This document shows positions 9,024 through 16,585 of a DNA stretch of 64,000 nucleotides, piece after piece. The DNA is from Halotia wernerae (GTDB lineage Bacteria; Cyanobacteriota; Cyanobacteriia; Cyanobacteriales; Nostocaceae). The notes beneath the pieces are model-generated. The model was not told the DNA's origin, did not search any database, and was given only the letters and a program-made list of their open reading frames with translations. Numbering within the stretch: position 1 is the stretch's first letter; each line of letters opens with the position of its first letter. The stretch is taken from assembly GCA_034931985.1 (NCBI GenBank), contig JAYGHB010000001.1:310001-374000 (forward strand), in the 5' to 3' direction. Made by a program: the position numbers and the translations under genes.

Positions 9024-9772
9024 GATCCGGCGCGTTTCAACTCGCGCGCTTCGGCGACGAAATCGTAGCGGTCGCCGCGATAGGCCGAGCGCGTGAACTC
9101 GACCGGCGTGCCGTCGCCAAGAAACGCGCGGCGTTCGATGCGCAGCACCGCGGCACCCGGCGGCACGCCCAGCAACGACGCCTCCTCCGGCGAGGCGAGC
9201 GAGGCTTGCAAACGTTGCAGCCCGCGCACCGGACGGAAACCGCGTTTTTCCAGCGCGCTGTAAAGCGAGCCTTCGGCGGGCGCGAAGCCTTCGAGGAATT
9301 GCACGGGCACGCAAGCGCGTTCCACCGCCAGCGGCTCGCCGTCGGCCGTGCGCACGCGCGACAGGCGCACGATCTTGGCGCCCATGCCCAGCGCCAAGGC
9401 CAAAGCCTCCTCCGGCGTGGGCAATCCCGTCGCGTGCTTCAGCACGGTGAAGCCCGGCGCCTTGCCGCGGCTTGCCATATCGGCCGAGAACCCGGCGAGC
9501 AGCGCCGCCGATTGCTCGATACGCGGCGCGATATAAGTGCCCGAGCCGTGGCGGCGCGACAGCAAGCCTTCGCGGAACAGCGCATCGATCGCCTTGCGTA
9601 CCGTGACGCGCGAAATGCCCGTCGTTTGGCTTAGTTCGCGTTCCGACGGCAACGCGTCGCCGACTTTGATATTGCCGTCGGCGATCCGCGTGCGGATCGC
9701 GTCGGCGAGCTGGAGATAGAGCGGCGTGGGGCTCGTCTCGTCCAGCGTCAGTTTCGAAAAGGGCCGTTTCAT
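9020..9772 (-). CDS. GntR family transcriptional regulator (HutC/UTRA type)
   Basis: A 250-residue regulator. The N-terminal winged helix (LYLQLADAIRTRIADG, LPSERELSQ, SRVTVRKAIDAL) is classical GntR, and the rest (about residues 90-250) is a UTRA effector domain as in NagR, YvoA and HutC. Its start overlaps the murQ stop (ATGA), so it is co-transcribed with the recycling enzyme. Effectors of this family are often sugar phosphates, so GlcNAc-6-phosphate or MurNAc-6-phosphate would fit. It may bind the TGGTATT(G/A)T motifs found upstream of murQ and of anmK/dppA. Effector and sites are inferred. Confidence 0.92.
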   Translation of the reverse strand: MKRPFSKLTLDETSPTPLYLQLADAIRTRIADGNIKVGDALPSERELSQTTGISRVTVRKAIDALFREGLLSRRHGSGTYIAPRIEQSAALLAGFSADMASRGKAPGFTVLKHATGLPTPEEALALALGMGAKIVRLSRVRTADGEPLAVERACVPVQFLEGFAPAEGSLYSALEKRGFRPVRGLQRLQASLASPEEASLLGVPPGAAVLRIERRAFLGDGTPVEFTRSAYRGDRYDFVAEARELKRAGS

Positions 9773-10659
9773 GCGGGCGTCTCGAGGCCCGCGAGTGCGG
9801 CGCGCAAATTGCCGCCGTTCTTGCGCAGCAAGGCGCGCGCTTGGCGCAGCGAAGCGCCCGAGCGCAGCAGCACCGCCGTCTTCACATCGCCATCGGCCGC
9901 GTCGAGCGCGTTGCGCGCCGCCGCGACCGGGCAATCGCAAAGCTGGGCGACCATCGCCGCCGCGCGTTTGCGCAGCTTGTCGTTGGTCGGGCGCATATTC
10001 ACCATCAGGCCGCGATGGATGCGGCCCAAGCGGACCATCACGGCGCTCGACAGCAGATTGAGGACGATCTTCTGCGCCGTCCCCGCCTTCATGCGCGTCG
10101 AGCCCGCGATCACCTCGCTGCCCGTTTCGGCCAGGATCGGAAACGCAGCCGCCTTCAACAACGGCGCATTGCGGTTGGACGCGACCGCGATGGTCACCGC
10201 ACCGCGCTTGCGCGCTTCGCGCAACGCCGCCAGCGTGAAGGGCGTCGTCCCGCTCGCCGCCACGCCGATCACCACATCGCCGCGCCCCACGCGCGCCGCG
10301 CGCATCGCCGCCGCACCAGCCTTGCCGTCGTCTTCCGCGCCTTCGGCGCTGCGCGTCAGCGCGCGCGGGCCGCCCGCCATCGCGAACACGACGCGGCTTT
10401 CCGGCCAATCGAATGTCGGCGGCAACTCCGCCCCGTCCTGAACCGCGATGCGCCCCGAAGTGCCGGCACCGGCGTAAACGAGCCGGCCTTTCGTTCCCAG
10501 CGCCGCCGCCGCGGCGTCGACCGCGCGCGCCAAAGCCGGCAACGCCGCGCGCACGGCGGAAACGGCGCTCGCTTGCCCTTCCCACATCGCTTCCAGAATG
10601 TCGGCGACGGGCCAAGCGTCGAGATCGACGAAGCGCGGATTGGAATTTTCGGTTGTCAT
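9769..10659 (-). CDS. murQ: N-acetylmuramic acid 6-phosphate etherase
   Basis: A 296-residue enzyme that removes the D-lactyl ether from MurNAc-6-phosphate to give GlcNAc-6-phosphate. It has a SIS domain with AGAGTSGRIAVQDGAELPPT, whose Glu is the expected catalytic acid/base. A second Glu lies in SAEGAEDDGK, and GSTRMKAGTAQKIVLN matches the family. A C-terminal UBA-like helical segment follows. Length and motifs match MurQ throughout. It is the first gene of a short operon with the GntR regulator and links chemically to AnmK upstream and the sugar kinase downstream. Confidence 0.96.
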   Translation of the reverse strand: MTTENSNPRFVDLDAWPVADILEAMWEGQASAVSAVRAALPALARAVDAAAAALGTKGRLVYAGAGTSGRIAVQDGAELPPTFDWPESRVVFAMAGGPRALTRSAEGAEDDGKAGAAAMRAARVGRGDVVIGVAASGTTPFTLAALREARKRGAVTIAVASNRNAPLLKAAAFPILAETGSEVIAGSTRMKAGTAQKIVLNLLSSAVMVRLGRIHRGLMVNMRPTNDKLRKRAAAMVAQLCDCPVAAARNALDAADGDVKTAVLLRSGASLRQARALLRKNGGNLRAALAGLETPA

Positions 10660-10741
10660 GGCGTTGCCCGGAACTTAATAATACCACTATATAACCTATT
10701 GCCGCGCGCGACAATACCAGTCGGCCGGGAGCGGACCGCCC
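10660..10741 (-). promoter_or_regulatory. Divergent promoter region murQ / DMT transporter with repeated TGGTATT motif
   Basis: This 82-bp AT-rich region lies between murQ (minus) and the DMT transporter gene (plus). On the minus strand it holds CTGGTATTGT (10711-10720) and GTGGTATTATT (10677-10687), two copies of the motif also seen at 5155-5163. A TATATAAC element at 10689-10696 could serve as a -10 box. The two motif copies flank the middle of the region, as expected for an autoregulated GntR operon. The assignment is inferred from repetition only. Confidence 0.5.
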
Positions 10742-11620
10742 ATGAACATCGACGCCCGCTTCTTCGCGCTGGCGGTTTTCGGCATCGCGCTGCTCACCGG
10801 CATGGACGCGCTTGCCAAGGCGCTGGCCGGCGGCTACGGCACGTTCCAGATCGTCTTCTTCCGCTACGCCGTGTCGCTTTTACTGTTCGCGGCGGCGATC
10901 CCGCTGCTGCGGCCCAAATGGCCGCGCCGCGAACGGCTGGGCGCGCACGCGGCGCGCGCGGTGCTGACGATCGTCACGAGCACAACGTTCTTTTACGCGC
11001 TGGGCAAGCTGCCCTTCACCGAAGTCTTTGCCATCGCCTATACCGGGCCGATCTTCGTCGCGTTGTTCGGCACGTTGCTGCTGGGCGAGAAAATCGGCTG
11101 GCCGACGATGGCGGCCATCGCCTGCGGCTTCGCGGGCGTGCTGGTGATCGCGGCGGAAGGACCGGCGGGCGGCGGCGGCGATACGCAGCAATGGCTGGCG
11201 CTGGCTTGCGCCATCGCCTCGCCCGTCAGCTACGCGCTGGGCGTCGTGCTGCTGCGCTCGCAAACCTTGCATGAAAGCGTGCCGACGATCCTGATCGTCC
11301 AAGCGGCGATCATCTCGGCCGGATTGGCGGTCGTCGCGGGGCCGAGTTTCCATATGCCGGAAATCGCCGATCTATGGGCGATCGGCGGAATCGGCTTGCT
11401 GGGTGCCATCGGAATCTACGCCTTCTCCGCCGCCATCGCGAAGCTGCAAGCCGCCCAGGTCGCGGCGGCGGATTATTCGGGCCTGATCTGGGCCGCGATG
11501 ATCGGCTATTTCGCCTTCGGCGAAACGCCGCGCCCGGCGATGTGGATCGGTGCGCTGCTGATCCTCGCGGGCTCCGCGACGATGCTGCTGGTCAAGGCCA
11601 AGGCCGCGAAGAAAATCTAA
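10742..11620 (+). CDS. EamA/DMT superfamily inner-membrane transporter
   Basis: A 292-residue protein with about ten hydrophobic segments arranged as two five-helix EamA repeats. The first runs to about residue 135 and the second begins near ALACAIASPVSYALG. The internal motif YTGPIFVALFGTLLLGEKIG and its counterpart near YFAFGETPRPAMWIGALLI are the paired EamA signatures. A GGGAGCGG ribosome site precedes the ATG. Family members export or import amino acids, nucleotide sugars or other small metabolites, so substrate cannot be assigned. Sharing a promoter region with murQ suggests a role with amino sugars or peptides. It converges on the kinase gene with a CTAA stop overlap. Confidence 0.88.
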   Translation: MNIDARFFALAVFGIALLTGMDALAKALAGGYGTFQIVFFRYAVSLLLFAAAIPLLRPKWPRRERLGAHAARAVLTIVTSTTFFYALGKLPFTEVFAIAYTGPIFVALFGTLLLGEKIGWPTMAAIACGFAGVLVIAAEGPAGGGGDTQQWLALACAIASPVSYALGVVLLRSQTLHESVPTILIVQAAIISAGLAVVAGPSFHMPEIADLWAIGGIGLLGAIGIYAFSAAIAKLQAAQVAAADYSGLIWAAMIGYFAFGETPRPAMWIGALLILAGSATMLLVKAKAAKKI

Positions 11621-12480
11621 TCCGCGCGCGCCAGACGAATGGCGCCGGAGACGGCGTCCTTCAGCGGCGGCGTCAAACGCCGGCGCACATCGGGCGACAG
11701 CCAGGCTTCCAGCGCGCTCGCCAAGCCGCCGAGCAACGCCACGCGCGGCGCCCCTTGCGCGACGAGGGCGCGTACCAGCCCGTCGATCTGTTCGGCAGCA
11801 CCCTGCACGATCCGGCGCGCGGCCGGATCGCCCGCATCGGCATGGCGCATCACCATCGGCGCGAAGGTCGCATACTCGGTCGCACTCGCCTTATCCATCC
11901 ATTCGACCGCCGCGATCGGATCGTCGCCGAAGCGCGCCATCACCGCGCGCAGCAAGGCGCTGGGTTCGTGCCGCCCGTCGTGTGCACGCAACGCCACGCG
12001 CACGGCTTGCAGCCCGAGATCGGCGCCGCTGCCTTCGTCGGAAATCGGAAACCCGTAGCCGCCCACGCGCAGATCGCGCCCGGCCACACGCCCGATCCCG
12101 ACCGAGCCCGTGCCGACGATCACGATGGCACCATCCGCCCCGTCATGCGCGCCCAAGCATGCGCCCATCGCATCCGTATCGTAGGCGACCGACGCGAAGG
12201 GATGCGGCAAGGCGCGCAAGGCTTCCGGAAAGCCTTTGCGGTTATAGCCGGCGATGGCGAAGCCGGCGCGCACACGGGCGAGATCGCCGTCGCGCAAGCC
12301 CGCTTCGGCGGCGGCCGCGCGCCACGCGTTTTCGATGGCGGCCGAGAGTTTCTCGATCCCCAATCGCGTCGTCGCCGGGCCCGCAATGCCTTGGCCCAGC
12401 ACGGTCCCCGCACCGTCTTCGAAACGCGCGCGGCAGCCCGTGCCGCCGCCATCCACGCCGAGGAAAATCGCGTCGCTCAT
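11617..12480 (-). CDS. BadF/BadG/BcrA-type ATPase, probable N-acetylglucosamine or glucosamine kinase
   Basis: A 287-residue ASKHA kinase. The phosphate-1 loop (FLGVDGGGTGCRA), phosphate-2 loop (IVIVGTGSVGIG) and the following GGYGFPISDEGSGADLG are typical of the BadF-type sugar kinases that include GlcNAc kinase. The reaction would be ATP-dependent phosphorylation at C6. In this neighbourhood (AnmK, MurQ, MurA) the natural role is to phosphorylate free GlcNAc or GlcN from murein turnover. It lies one base downstream of murA on the same strand. The exact sugar is inferred, and MurNAc is a possible alternative. Confidence 0.85.
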   Translation of the reverse strand: MSDAIFLGVDGGGTGCRARFEDGAGTVLGQGIAGPATTRLGIEKLSAAIENAWRAAAAEAGLRDGDLARVRAGFAIAGYNRKGFPEALRALPHPFASVAYDTDAMGACLGAHDGADGAIVIVGTGSVGIGRVAGRDLRVGGYGFPISDEGSGADLGLQAVRVALRAHDGRHEPSALLRAVMARFGDDPIAAVEWMDKASATEYATFAPMVMRHADAGDPAARRIVQGAAEQIDGLVRALVAQGAPRVALLGGLASALEAWLSPDVRRRLTPPLKDAVSGAIRLARAD

Positions 12481-12481
12481 C

Positions 12482-13741
12482 TCAATCCCGCACGCGTTCG
12501 ATCGCCGCCCCGCAGCGCACGAGCTTGCGCGCGAGATCCTCGTAGCCGCGATCGAGATGATAGACGCGGTTGACGGTCGTGCGCCCTTCGGCGGCGAGGC
12601 CCGCGAGCACGAGCGAGACCGACGCGCGCAGATCGGTCGCCATCACGGGGGCCCCGACCAGCTTGGGCCGGCCGCGCACCACGGCGGTCGAACCGCGCAG
12701 CGTGATATCCGCCCCCATGCGCGACAATTCGGGCACGTGCATGAAGCGGTTCTCGAAAATCGTCTCGCGGATCGTCGACGTGCCGTCGGCGATCGCCATC
12801 AGCGCCATGAACTGCGCCTGCAAATCGGTCGGGAAACCCGGATAGGATTCGGTCGTAACGTCGATCGCGGAAATCTTGCCGTCGCGTTCGACCATCAAGC
12901 CGCGATCTGTCGGAAAGAGCCGCACGCCGGCGGTCTCGAGGATTTGGGCGGGCGCGCCGAGATGTTCGAGCCTTGCGCCCGTGAGTTCGAGCCGCCCGCC
13001 GGTGATCGCCGCGGCGATCGCGTAGGTGCCGGCTTCGATGCGATCCGGGATCGTGTGATGGTGCGCCGGCCGCCATGTCGTCGGGCCCAGGATCGAAATC
13101 CGATGCGTGCCCGCCCCCTCGATCCGTGCGCCCATCGCCGCAAGACACGCGGCGAGATCGACGACTTCCGGCTCGCACGCCGCGTTGACGATCTCGGTTT
13201 CGCCCTTGGCATAGGTCGCGGCCATCATCGCGGTTTCGGTGGCGCCGACCGAGGGCGACGGCAGCAAAACGCGCCCACCCGACAGGCCCGACGGGGCCGA
13301 CGCGACGATCATCCCGCCGTCGACATTGGCTTGCGCGCCCAATTGCGCCAGCACCTTCAAATGCAGATCGATGGGCCTTGCGCCGATCGAACAACCGCCG
13401 GGCAGCGAGACATGCGCCTTGCCGAAGCGCGCGACCAGCGGGCCCAGCACCAACACGGTCGCGCGCATTTTGCGCACGACGTCGTAGGGCGCTTCGACAT
13501 GTTCGGCGGCTGCGGCGTCGAGCGTGGCTTCATGCGCGCCAGTTTGCGCGATCTTCACGCCGTGACGGCCGACGACCGACAGCATGTTCGTCACGTCCGC
13601 CACGGCGGGCAAATTGGTGAGCGACAGGGTCTCGGGGCTCAGCAGCGAAGCCGCGATCTGCGGCAATGCGGCGTTCTTGGCGCCGGCGATCGCGACCGTA
13701 CCTTCCAGCCGCCGCCCGCCATCGATCAACAGCCTGTCCAT
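12482..13741 (-). CDS. murA: UDP-N-acetylglucosamine 1-carboxyvinyltransferase
   Basis: A 419-residue EPSP-synthase-fold enzyme that transfers enolpyruvate from PEP to UDP-GlcNAc, the first committed step of peptidoglycan synthesis. The active-site loop carries C117 in LPGGCSIGARPIDLH, so it should be of the fosfomycin-sensitive type. GAKNAALP near the N-terminus and TESYPGFPTDLQAQ are also diagnostic. The open frame extends to 13876, but the ATG at 13741 gives the normal N-terminus MDRLLIDGG. It shares its operon with the sugar kinase, so one mRNA carries a biosynthetic and a probable salvage gene. Whether another murA exists in the genome is unknown. Confidence 0.96.
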   Translation of the reverse strand: MDRLLIDGGRRLEGTVAIAGAKNAALPQIAASLLSPETLSLTNLPAVADVTNMLSVVGRHGVKIAQTGAHEATLDAAAAEHVEAPYDVVRKMRATVLVLGPLVARFGKAHVSLPGGCSIGARPIDLHLKVLAQLGAQANVDGGMIVASAPSGLSGGRVLLPSPSVGATETAMMAATYAKGETEIVNAACEPEVVDLAACLAAMGARIEGAGTHRISILGPTTWRPAHHHTIPDRIEAGTYAIAAAITGGRLELTGARLEHLGAPAQILETAGVRLFPTDRGLMVERDGKISAIDVTTESYPGFPTDLQAQFMALMAIADGTSTIRETIFENRFMHVPELSRMGADITLRGSTAVVRGRPKLVGAPVMATDLRASVSLVLAGLAAEGRTTVNRVYHLDRGYEDLARKLVRCGAAIERVRD

Positions 13742-13977
13742 CGGCTCCGGCCCTTCGTCGCGTGCCAAATCATGCCCGCGACTAAGTGGCTTTAGACTGG
13801 TGTTGTCAAGGGCGGTACGGCCTGCAACATGAAGCGTGGCTGGGTATCCACCCAGACGAAAGCGGCGGCTAGACAAAAAGATATAAAGCTATATCTTTAT
13901 AGCTAGTCCGACGGCGGAACGAGCCACCGCCCGATTCGCCGGCCCGGACATAAGAAACAAAGGTCCCGCGAACAGGC
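13742..13977 (+). promoter_or_regulatory. Divergent promoter region murA / aconitase-like operon with nested AT-rich palindromes
   Basis: This 236-bp gap has an AT-rich core at 13875-13905 inside otherwise GC-rich DNA. It contains a perfect inverted repeat AAAGATATA-AAGC-TATATCTTT (13877-13898), overlapped by a second perfect one, AGCTATA-TCTT-TATAGCT (13887-13904). They lie 70-100 bp upstream of the 13978 start. Operator for a dimeric regulator is the simplest reading, and the GntR-UTRA protein at 20832-21671 is the nearest candidate. An open frame continuing murA to 13876 is treated as non-coding. Confidence 0.55.
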
Positions 13978-15249
13978 ATGAACAGGCCGCAAACCCTCGC
14001 CCAGAAGATCGTCGCGCGCGCCGCCGGGCGGCCGCATGTCGAATTGGGCGAAGTCGTCACCTGCGCCATCGACCTCGCGATGATGCACGATTCCGGCGGC
14101 CCGCGCCGCTTGCAGCCGATGCTCAAACGCCTCGGCGCCACGATCTGGGATCCCGGCAAAGTCGTCGTCGTCAGCGACCATTACGTGCCCGCGGTCGATG
14201 CCGAAAGTGCTTCGATCCTGAAGCTCACGCGCGAATTCGTGCGCGATCACAAAATCGAACGCTTCCACGACATGCAGGGCATTTGCCATGTCGTGCTGCC
14301 GGAGAACGGCCATCTGCGCCCCGGCATGTTCGTCGTCGGCGGCGACAGCCACTCGCCGACCGGCGGCGCCTTCGGCTGTTTCATGTTCGGCGTCGGCGCC
14401 ACCGAAATGTGCGGCGCCGTCGTCACCGGCGAGATCTGGCTGAAGACGCCCGGCACCATTCTGCTGAATTGGCACGGGAAGCTCGGGCCCATGGTCTCGG
14501 CCAAAGACATGATGCTCGCGCTGTGCAAGCGCCTGGGCATGGGCGGGGCCGAATATCAGGTCGTGCAGTACGCGGGCGACGCGATCGCCGGTCTGCCGAT
14601 GTTCGAGCGCATGACCCTGTGCAACATGGCGGCGGAATTGGGCGCGCAAGTCGGCCTGATCGCACCCGACACGGTCACCGAATGTTTCCTGGCCGAGCGC
14701 GGCGTGACGAATATCGACACGGCGCGTTGGCAGGGCGATGCGGGTGCGGAATATCTGCGCGTCGAGAATTTCGACGCGGGCGACCTGCAACCGCAAGTCG
14801 CCGCACCGCACAGCCCCGCGAATTCCGGCCCCGCATCCGAGCAGCGCGGCGTGTCGATCAATCAAGCCTATATCGGCGCTTGTACCGGCGCGAAGATCAA
14901 CGACCTTCGCATGGCGGCAAGCGTGCTGCGCGGCCGCCGCGTGGCGTCGAATGTGCGCTTGCTGGTCGCCCCCGCGACCACGCGCACAACCGCCGAAGCG
15001 GCCGCCGACGGCACGCTCGCGGCCCTCGCCGAAGCCGGCGCCATTCTGATGCCGTCGGGCTGCGGGGCGTGCGCGGGCTATGGTGCGGGCGTGCTCGCCG
15101 AAGACGAGATCTGCATCGCCTCGACCGCGCGCAACTTCAAAGGCCGTATGGGTGCCGCGAGTTCCAAGGTCTATCTCGCCTCGCCCTATACGGTCGCGGC
15201 GGCGGCGGTCGCGGGCATGATCGTCGATCCGCGCGAGGTGGCGTCATGA
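13978..15249 (+). CDS. Aconitase-superfamily hydro-lyase, large subunit (LeuC/DmdA-like)
   Basis: A 423-residue iron-sulfur dehydratase subunit. The three cluster cysteines are recognisable: one in GACTGAK and two in the GCGACAGYG loop, matching the GSCTN and C-x-x-C positions of LeuC. GDSHSPTGGAFG is the conserved substrate/cluster loop. The length is that of the archaeal-type isopropylmalate or dimethylmalate dehydratase group. It overlaps its small subunit gene, and the operon then encodes a methylisocitrate-lyase-like enzyme. No other leucine gene is present, so hydration or dehydration of a substituted malate in a catabolic route is more likely than leucine synthesis. The substrate is inferred. 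Confidence 0.85.
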   Translation: MNRPQTLAQKIVARAAGRPHVELGEVVTCAIDLAMMHDSGGPRRLQPMLKRLGATIWDPGKVVVVSDHYVPAVDAESASILKLTREFVRDHKIERFHDMQGICHVVLPENGHLRPGMFVVGGDSHSPTGGAFGCFMFGVGATEMCGAVVTGEIWLKTPGTILLNWHGKLGPMVSAKDMMLALCKRLGMGGAEYQVVQYAGDAIAGLPMFERMTLCNMAAELGAQVGLIAPDTVTECFLAERGVTNIDTARWQGDAGAEYLRVENFDAGDLQPQVAAPHSPANSGPASEQRGVSINQAYIGACTGAKINDLRMAASVLRGRRVASNVRLLVAPATTRTTAEAAADGTLAALAEAGAILMPSGCGACAGYGAGVLAEDEICIASTARNFKGRMGAASSKVYLASPYTVAAAAVAGMIVDPREVAS

Positions 15250-15737
15250 CCGGGCGCGTCTGGCTGTTCGGCGACGATATCGACACCGACATGCTCGCCC
15301 CCGGGCTTTACATGCGCGGCGGCATGGACGAACTCGTCAAGCATTGCCTGGAAGCCGCCGATCCCGATTTCGCGAAGAACGTGCGTCCCGGCGACGTGGT
15401 CGTCGGCGGGCGCAATTTCGGCATCGGCTCGTCGCGCGAACAAGCAGCGCAAGCACTGGTCATGCTGGGGGTCAGCGCCGTGCTCGCCGTGTCCTTCGCC
15501 GGCATTTTCTATCGCAACGCGCTCAATCTCGGCTTGATGGCGCTGGTCTGCCCGCAAGCAAAGTCCATCCGCCAAGGCCAAGCCTTGACCGTCGAGCCCG
15601 AGAACGCGCGCGCGATCGATCCCACGAACAACGAGAGTTTCGCCTGCGAGCCGCTGCCGCCGCACCTGATCGCCATGGTGCGCGCGGGCGGGCTTCTGGC
15701 GCATTTGGAACAACGGCTGAAAGCGTCACGCACATGA
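15246..15737 (+). CDS. Aconitase-superfamily hydro-lyase, small subunit (LeuD/DmdB-like)
   Basis: A 163-residue swivel-domain subunit starting at the ATG that overlaps the large-subunit stop. It begins with VWLFGDDIDTDMLAPG, and GGRNFGIGSSREQAAQAL carries the serine/arginine loop that binds the substrate carboxylate in aconitase-type enzymes. The tight coupling to the large subunit (ATGA) fits a 1:1 complex. The loop that sets LeuD specificity (between about residues 20 and 45) reads GLYMRGGMDELVKHCLEAAD. I cannot assign a substrate from that alone. Confidence 0.88.
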   Translation: MTGRVWLFGDDIDTDMLAPGLYMRGGMDELVKHCLEAADPDFAKNVRPGDVVVGGRNFGIGSSREQAAQALVMLGVSAVLAVSFAGIFYRNALNLGLMALVCPQAKSIRQGQALTVEPENARAIDPTNNESFACEPLPPHLIAMVRAGGLLAHLEQRLKASRT

Positions 15738-16585
15738 GTTTGAAGACGAAAATCGGCAACGGCCTAGTCGTCGCCCCGGGCGTATCGGACGCGCTGGGCG
15801 CGCTGATCGCAACCGAAGCGGGCTTCGACGCTGTTTATCTTTCGGGCGCCAGCATCGCCTATACCCGTTTCGGGCGGCCCGATGTCGGCCTCGTCACCGC
15901 GACGGAAGTCGAAGCCTGCCTTGCCGCGATTTGCGACCGCGTCGAAACGCCTGTGATCGTCGATGCGGATACGGGCTTCGGCAACGTGCTGAACGTGCAG
16001 CGCACCGTGCGCGCCTTCGAGCGCGCGGGTGCGGCCGCGATCCAGATCGAAGATCAAAGTTTCCCGAAACGCTGCGGTCACCTCGCCGATAAGAAGGTCG
16101 TGCCCGCGCAGGAAATGGTCGGCAAGATCCGCGCGGCGGTCGATGCGCGCGTCAGCGCCGATACGCTGATCGTCGCGCGCACCGACGCGATCGCCGTCGA
16201 AGGCTACGATTCGGCGATCGAGCGAATGGAACGCTACGCCGAAGCGGGTGCGGACGTGCTGTTCGTCGAAGCGCCGCAAACGGTCGAGCAGCAGCGCGAC
16301 CTGCCCGCCAAGCTCGGCCATCGCGGGCCGCTCCTCGCCAACATGGTCGAAGGCGGGCGCACGCCGATCGCCGATGCCAAGACCCTCGCCGCCATGGGTT
16401 ATCGCGTCGCGATCTTCCCCGGCGGTTTGGTGCGCGCGGCCGCGCATATGACGCGCGCCTATATGGCTTCGTTGAAAGCCAACGGCTCCAACGAGCCGTT
16501 CCGCGACCGCATGCTCGACTTCAAGGAATTGAACGGCCTTGTCGGCACGCCCGAATTGCTCGCCTTGGGAAAGAAGTACGAATGA
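15734..16585 (+). CDS. Isocitrate lyase/PEP mutase superfamily C-C lyase
   Basis: A 283-residue TIM-barrel enzyme. Metal-binding acids are in VDADTGFGN (D77, D79), E106 and D107 lie in IQIEDQSFP, and the mobile loop is KRCGHLADKK with C114. The KRCGH motif is the mark of 2-methylisocitrate and 2,3-dimethylmalate lyases, not of PEP mutase or carboxyPEP mutase. I therefore expect retro-aldol cleavage of a substituted malate to pyruvate or a similar oxoacid plus a carboxylate. Coupled by ATGA overlaps to the dehydratase small subunit and to hyuB, it probably performs the last carbon-cleaving step of the operon's pathway. Confidence 0.86.
   Translation: MSLKTKIGNGLVVAPGVSDALGALIATEAGFDAVYLSGASIAYTRFGRPDVGLVTATEVEACLAAICDRVETPVIVDADTGFGNVLNVQRTVRAFERAGAAAIQIEDQSFPKRCGHLADKKVVPAQEMVGKIRAAVDARVSADTLIVARTDAIAVEGYDSAIERMERYAEAGADVLFVEAPQTVEQQRDLPAKLGHRGPLLANMVEGGRTPIADAKTLAAMGYRVAIFPGGLVRAAAHMTRAYMASLKANGSNEPFRDRMLDFKELNGLVGTPELLALGKKYE

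Noticed and set aside
13742..13876. 45-residue N-terminal extension of MurA
   Set aside because: Not homologous to MurA, no ribosome site, and it would run into the palindromic operator. MDRLLIDGG at 13741 is the usual start.
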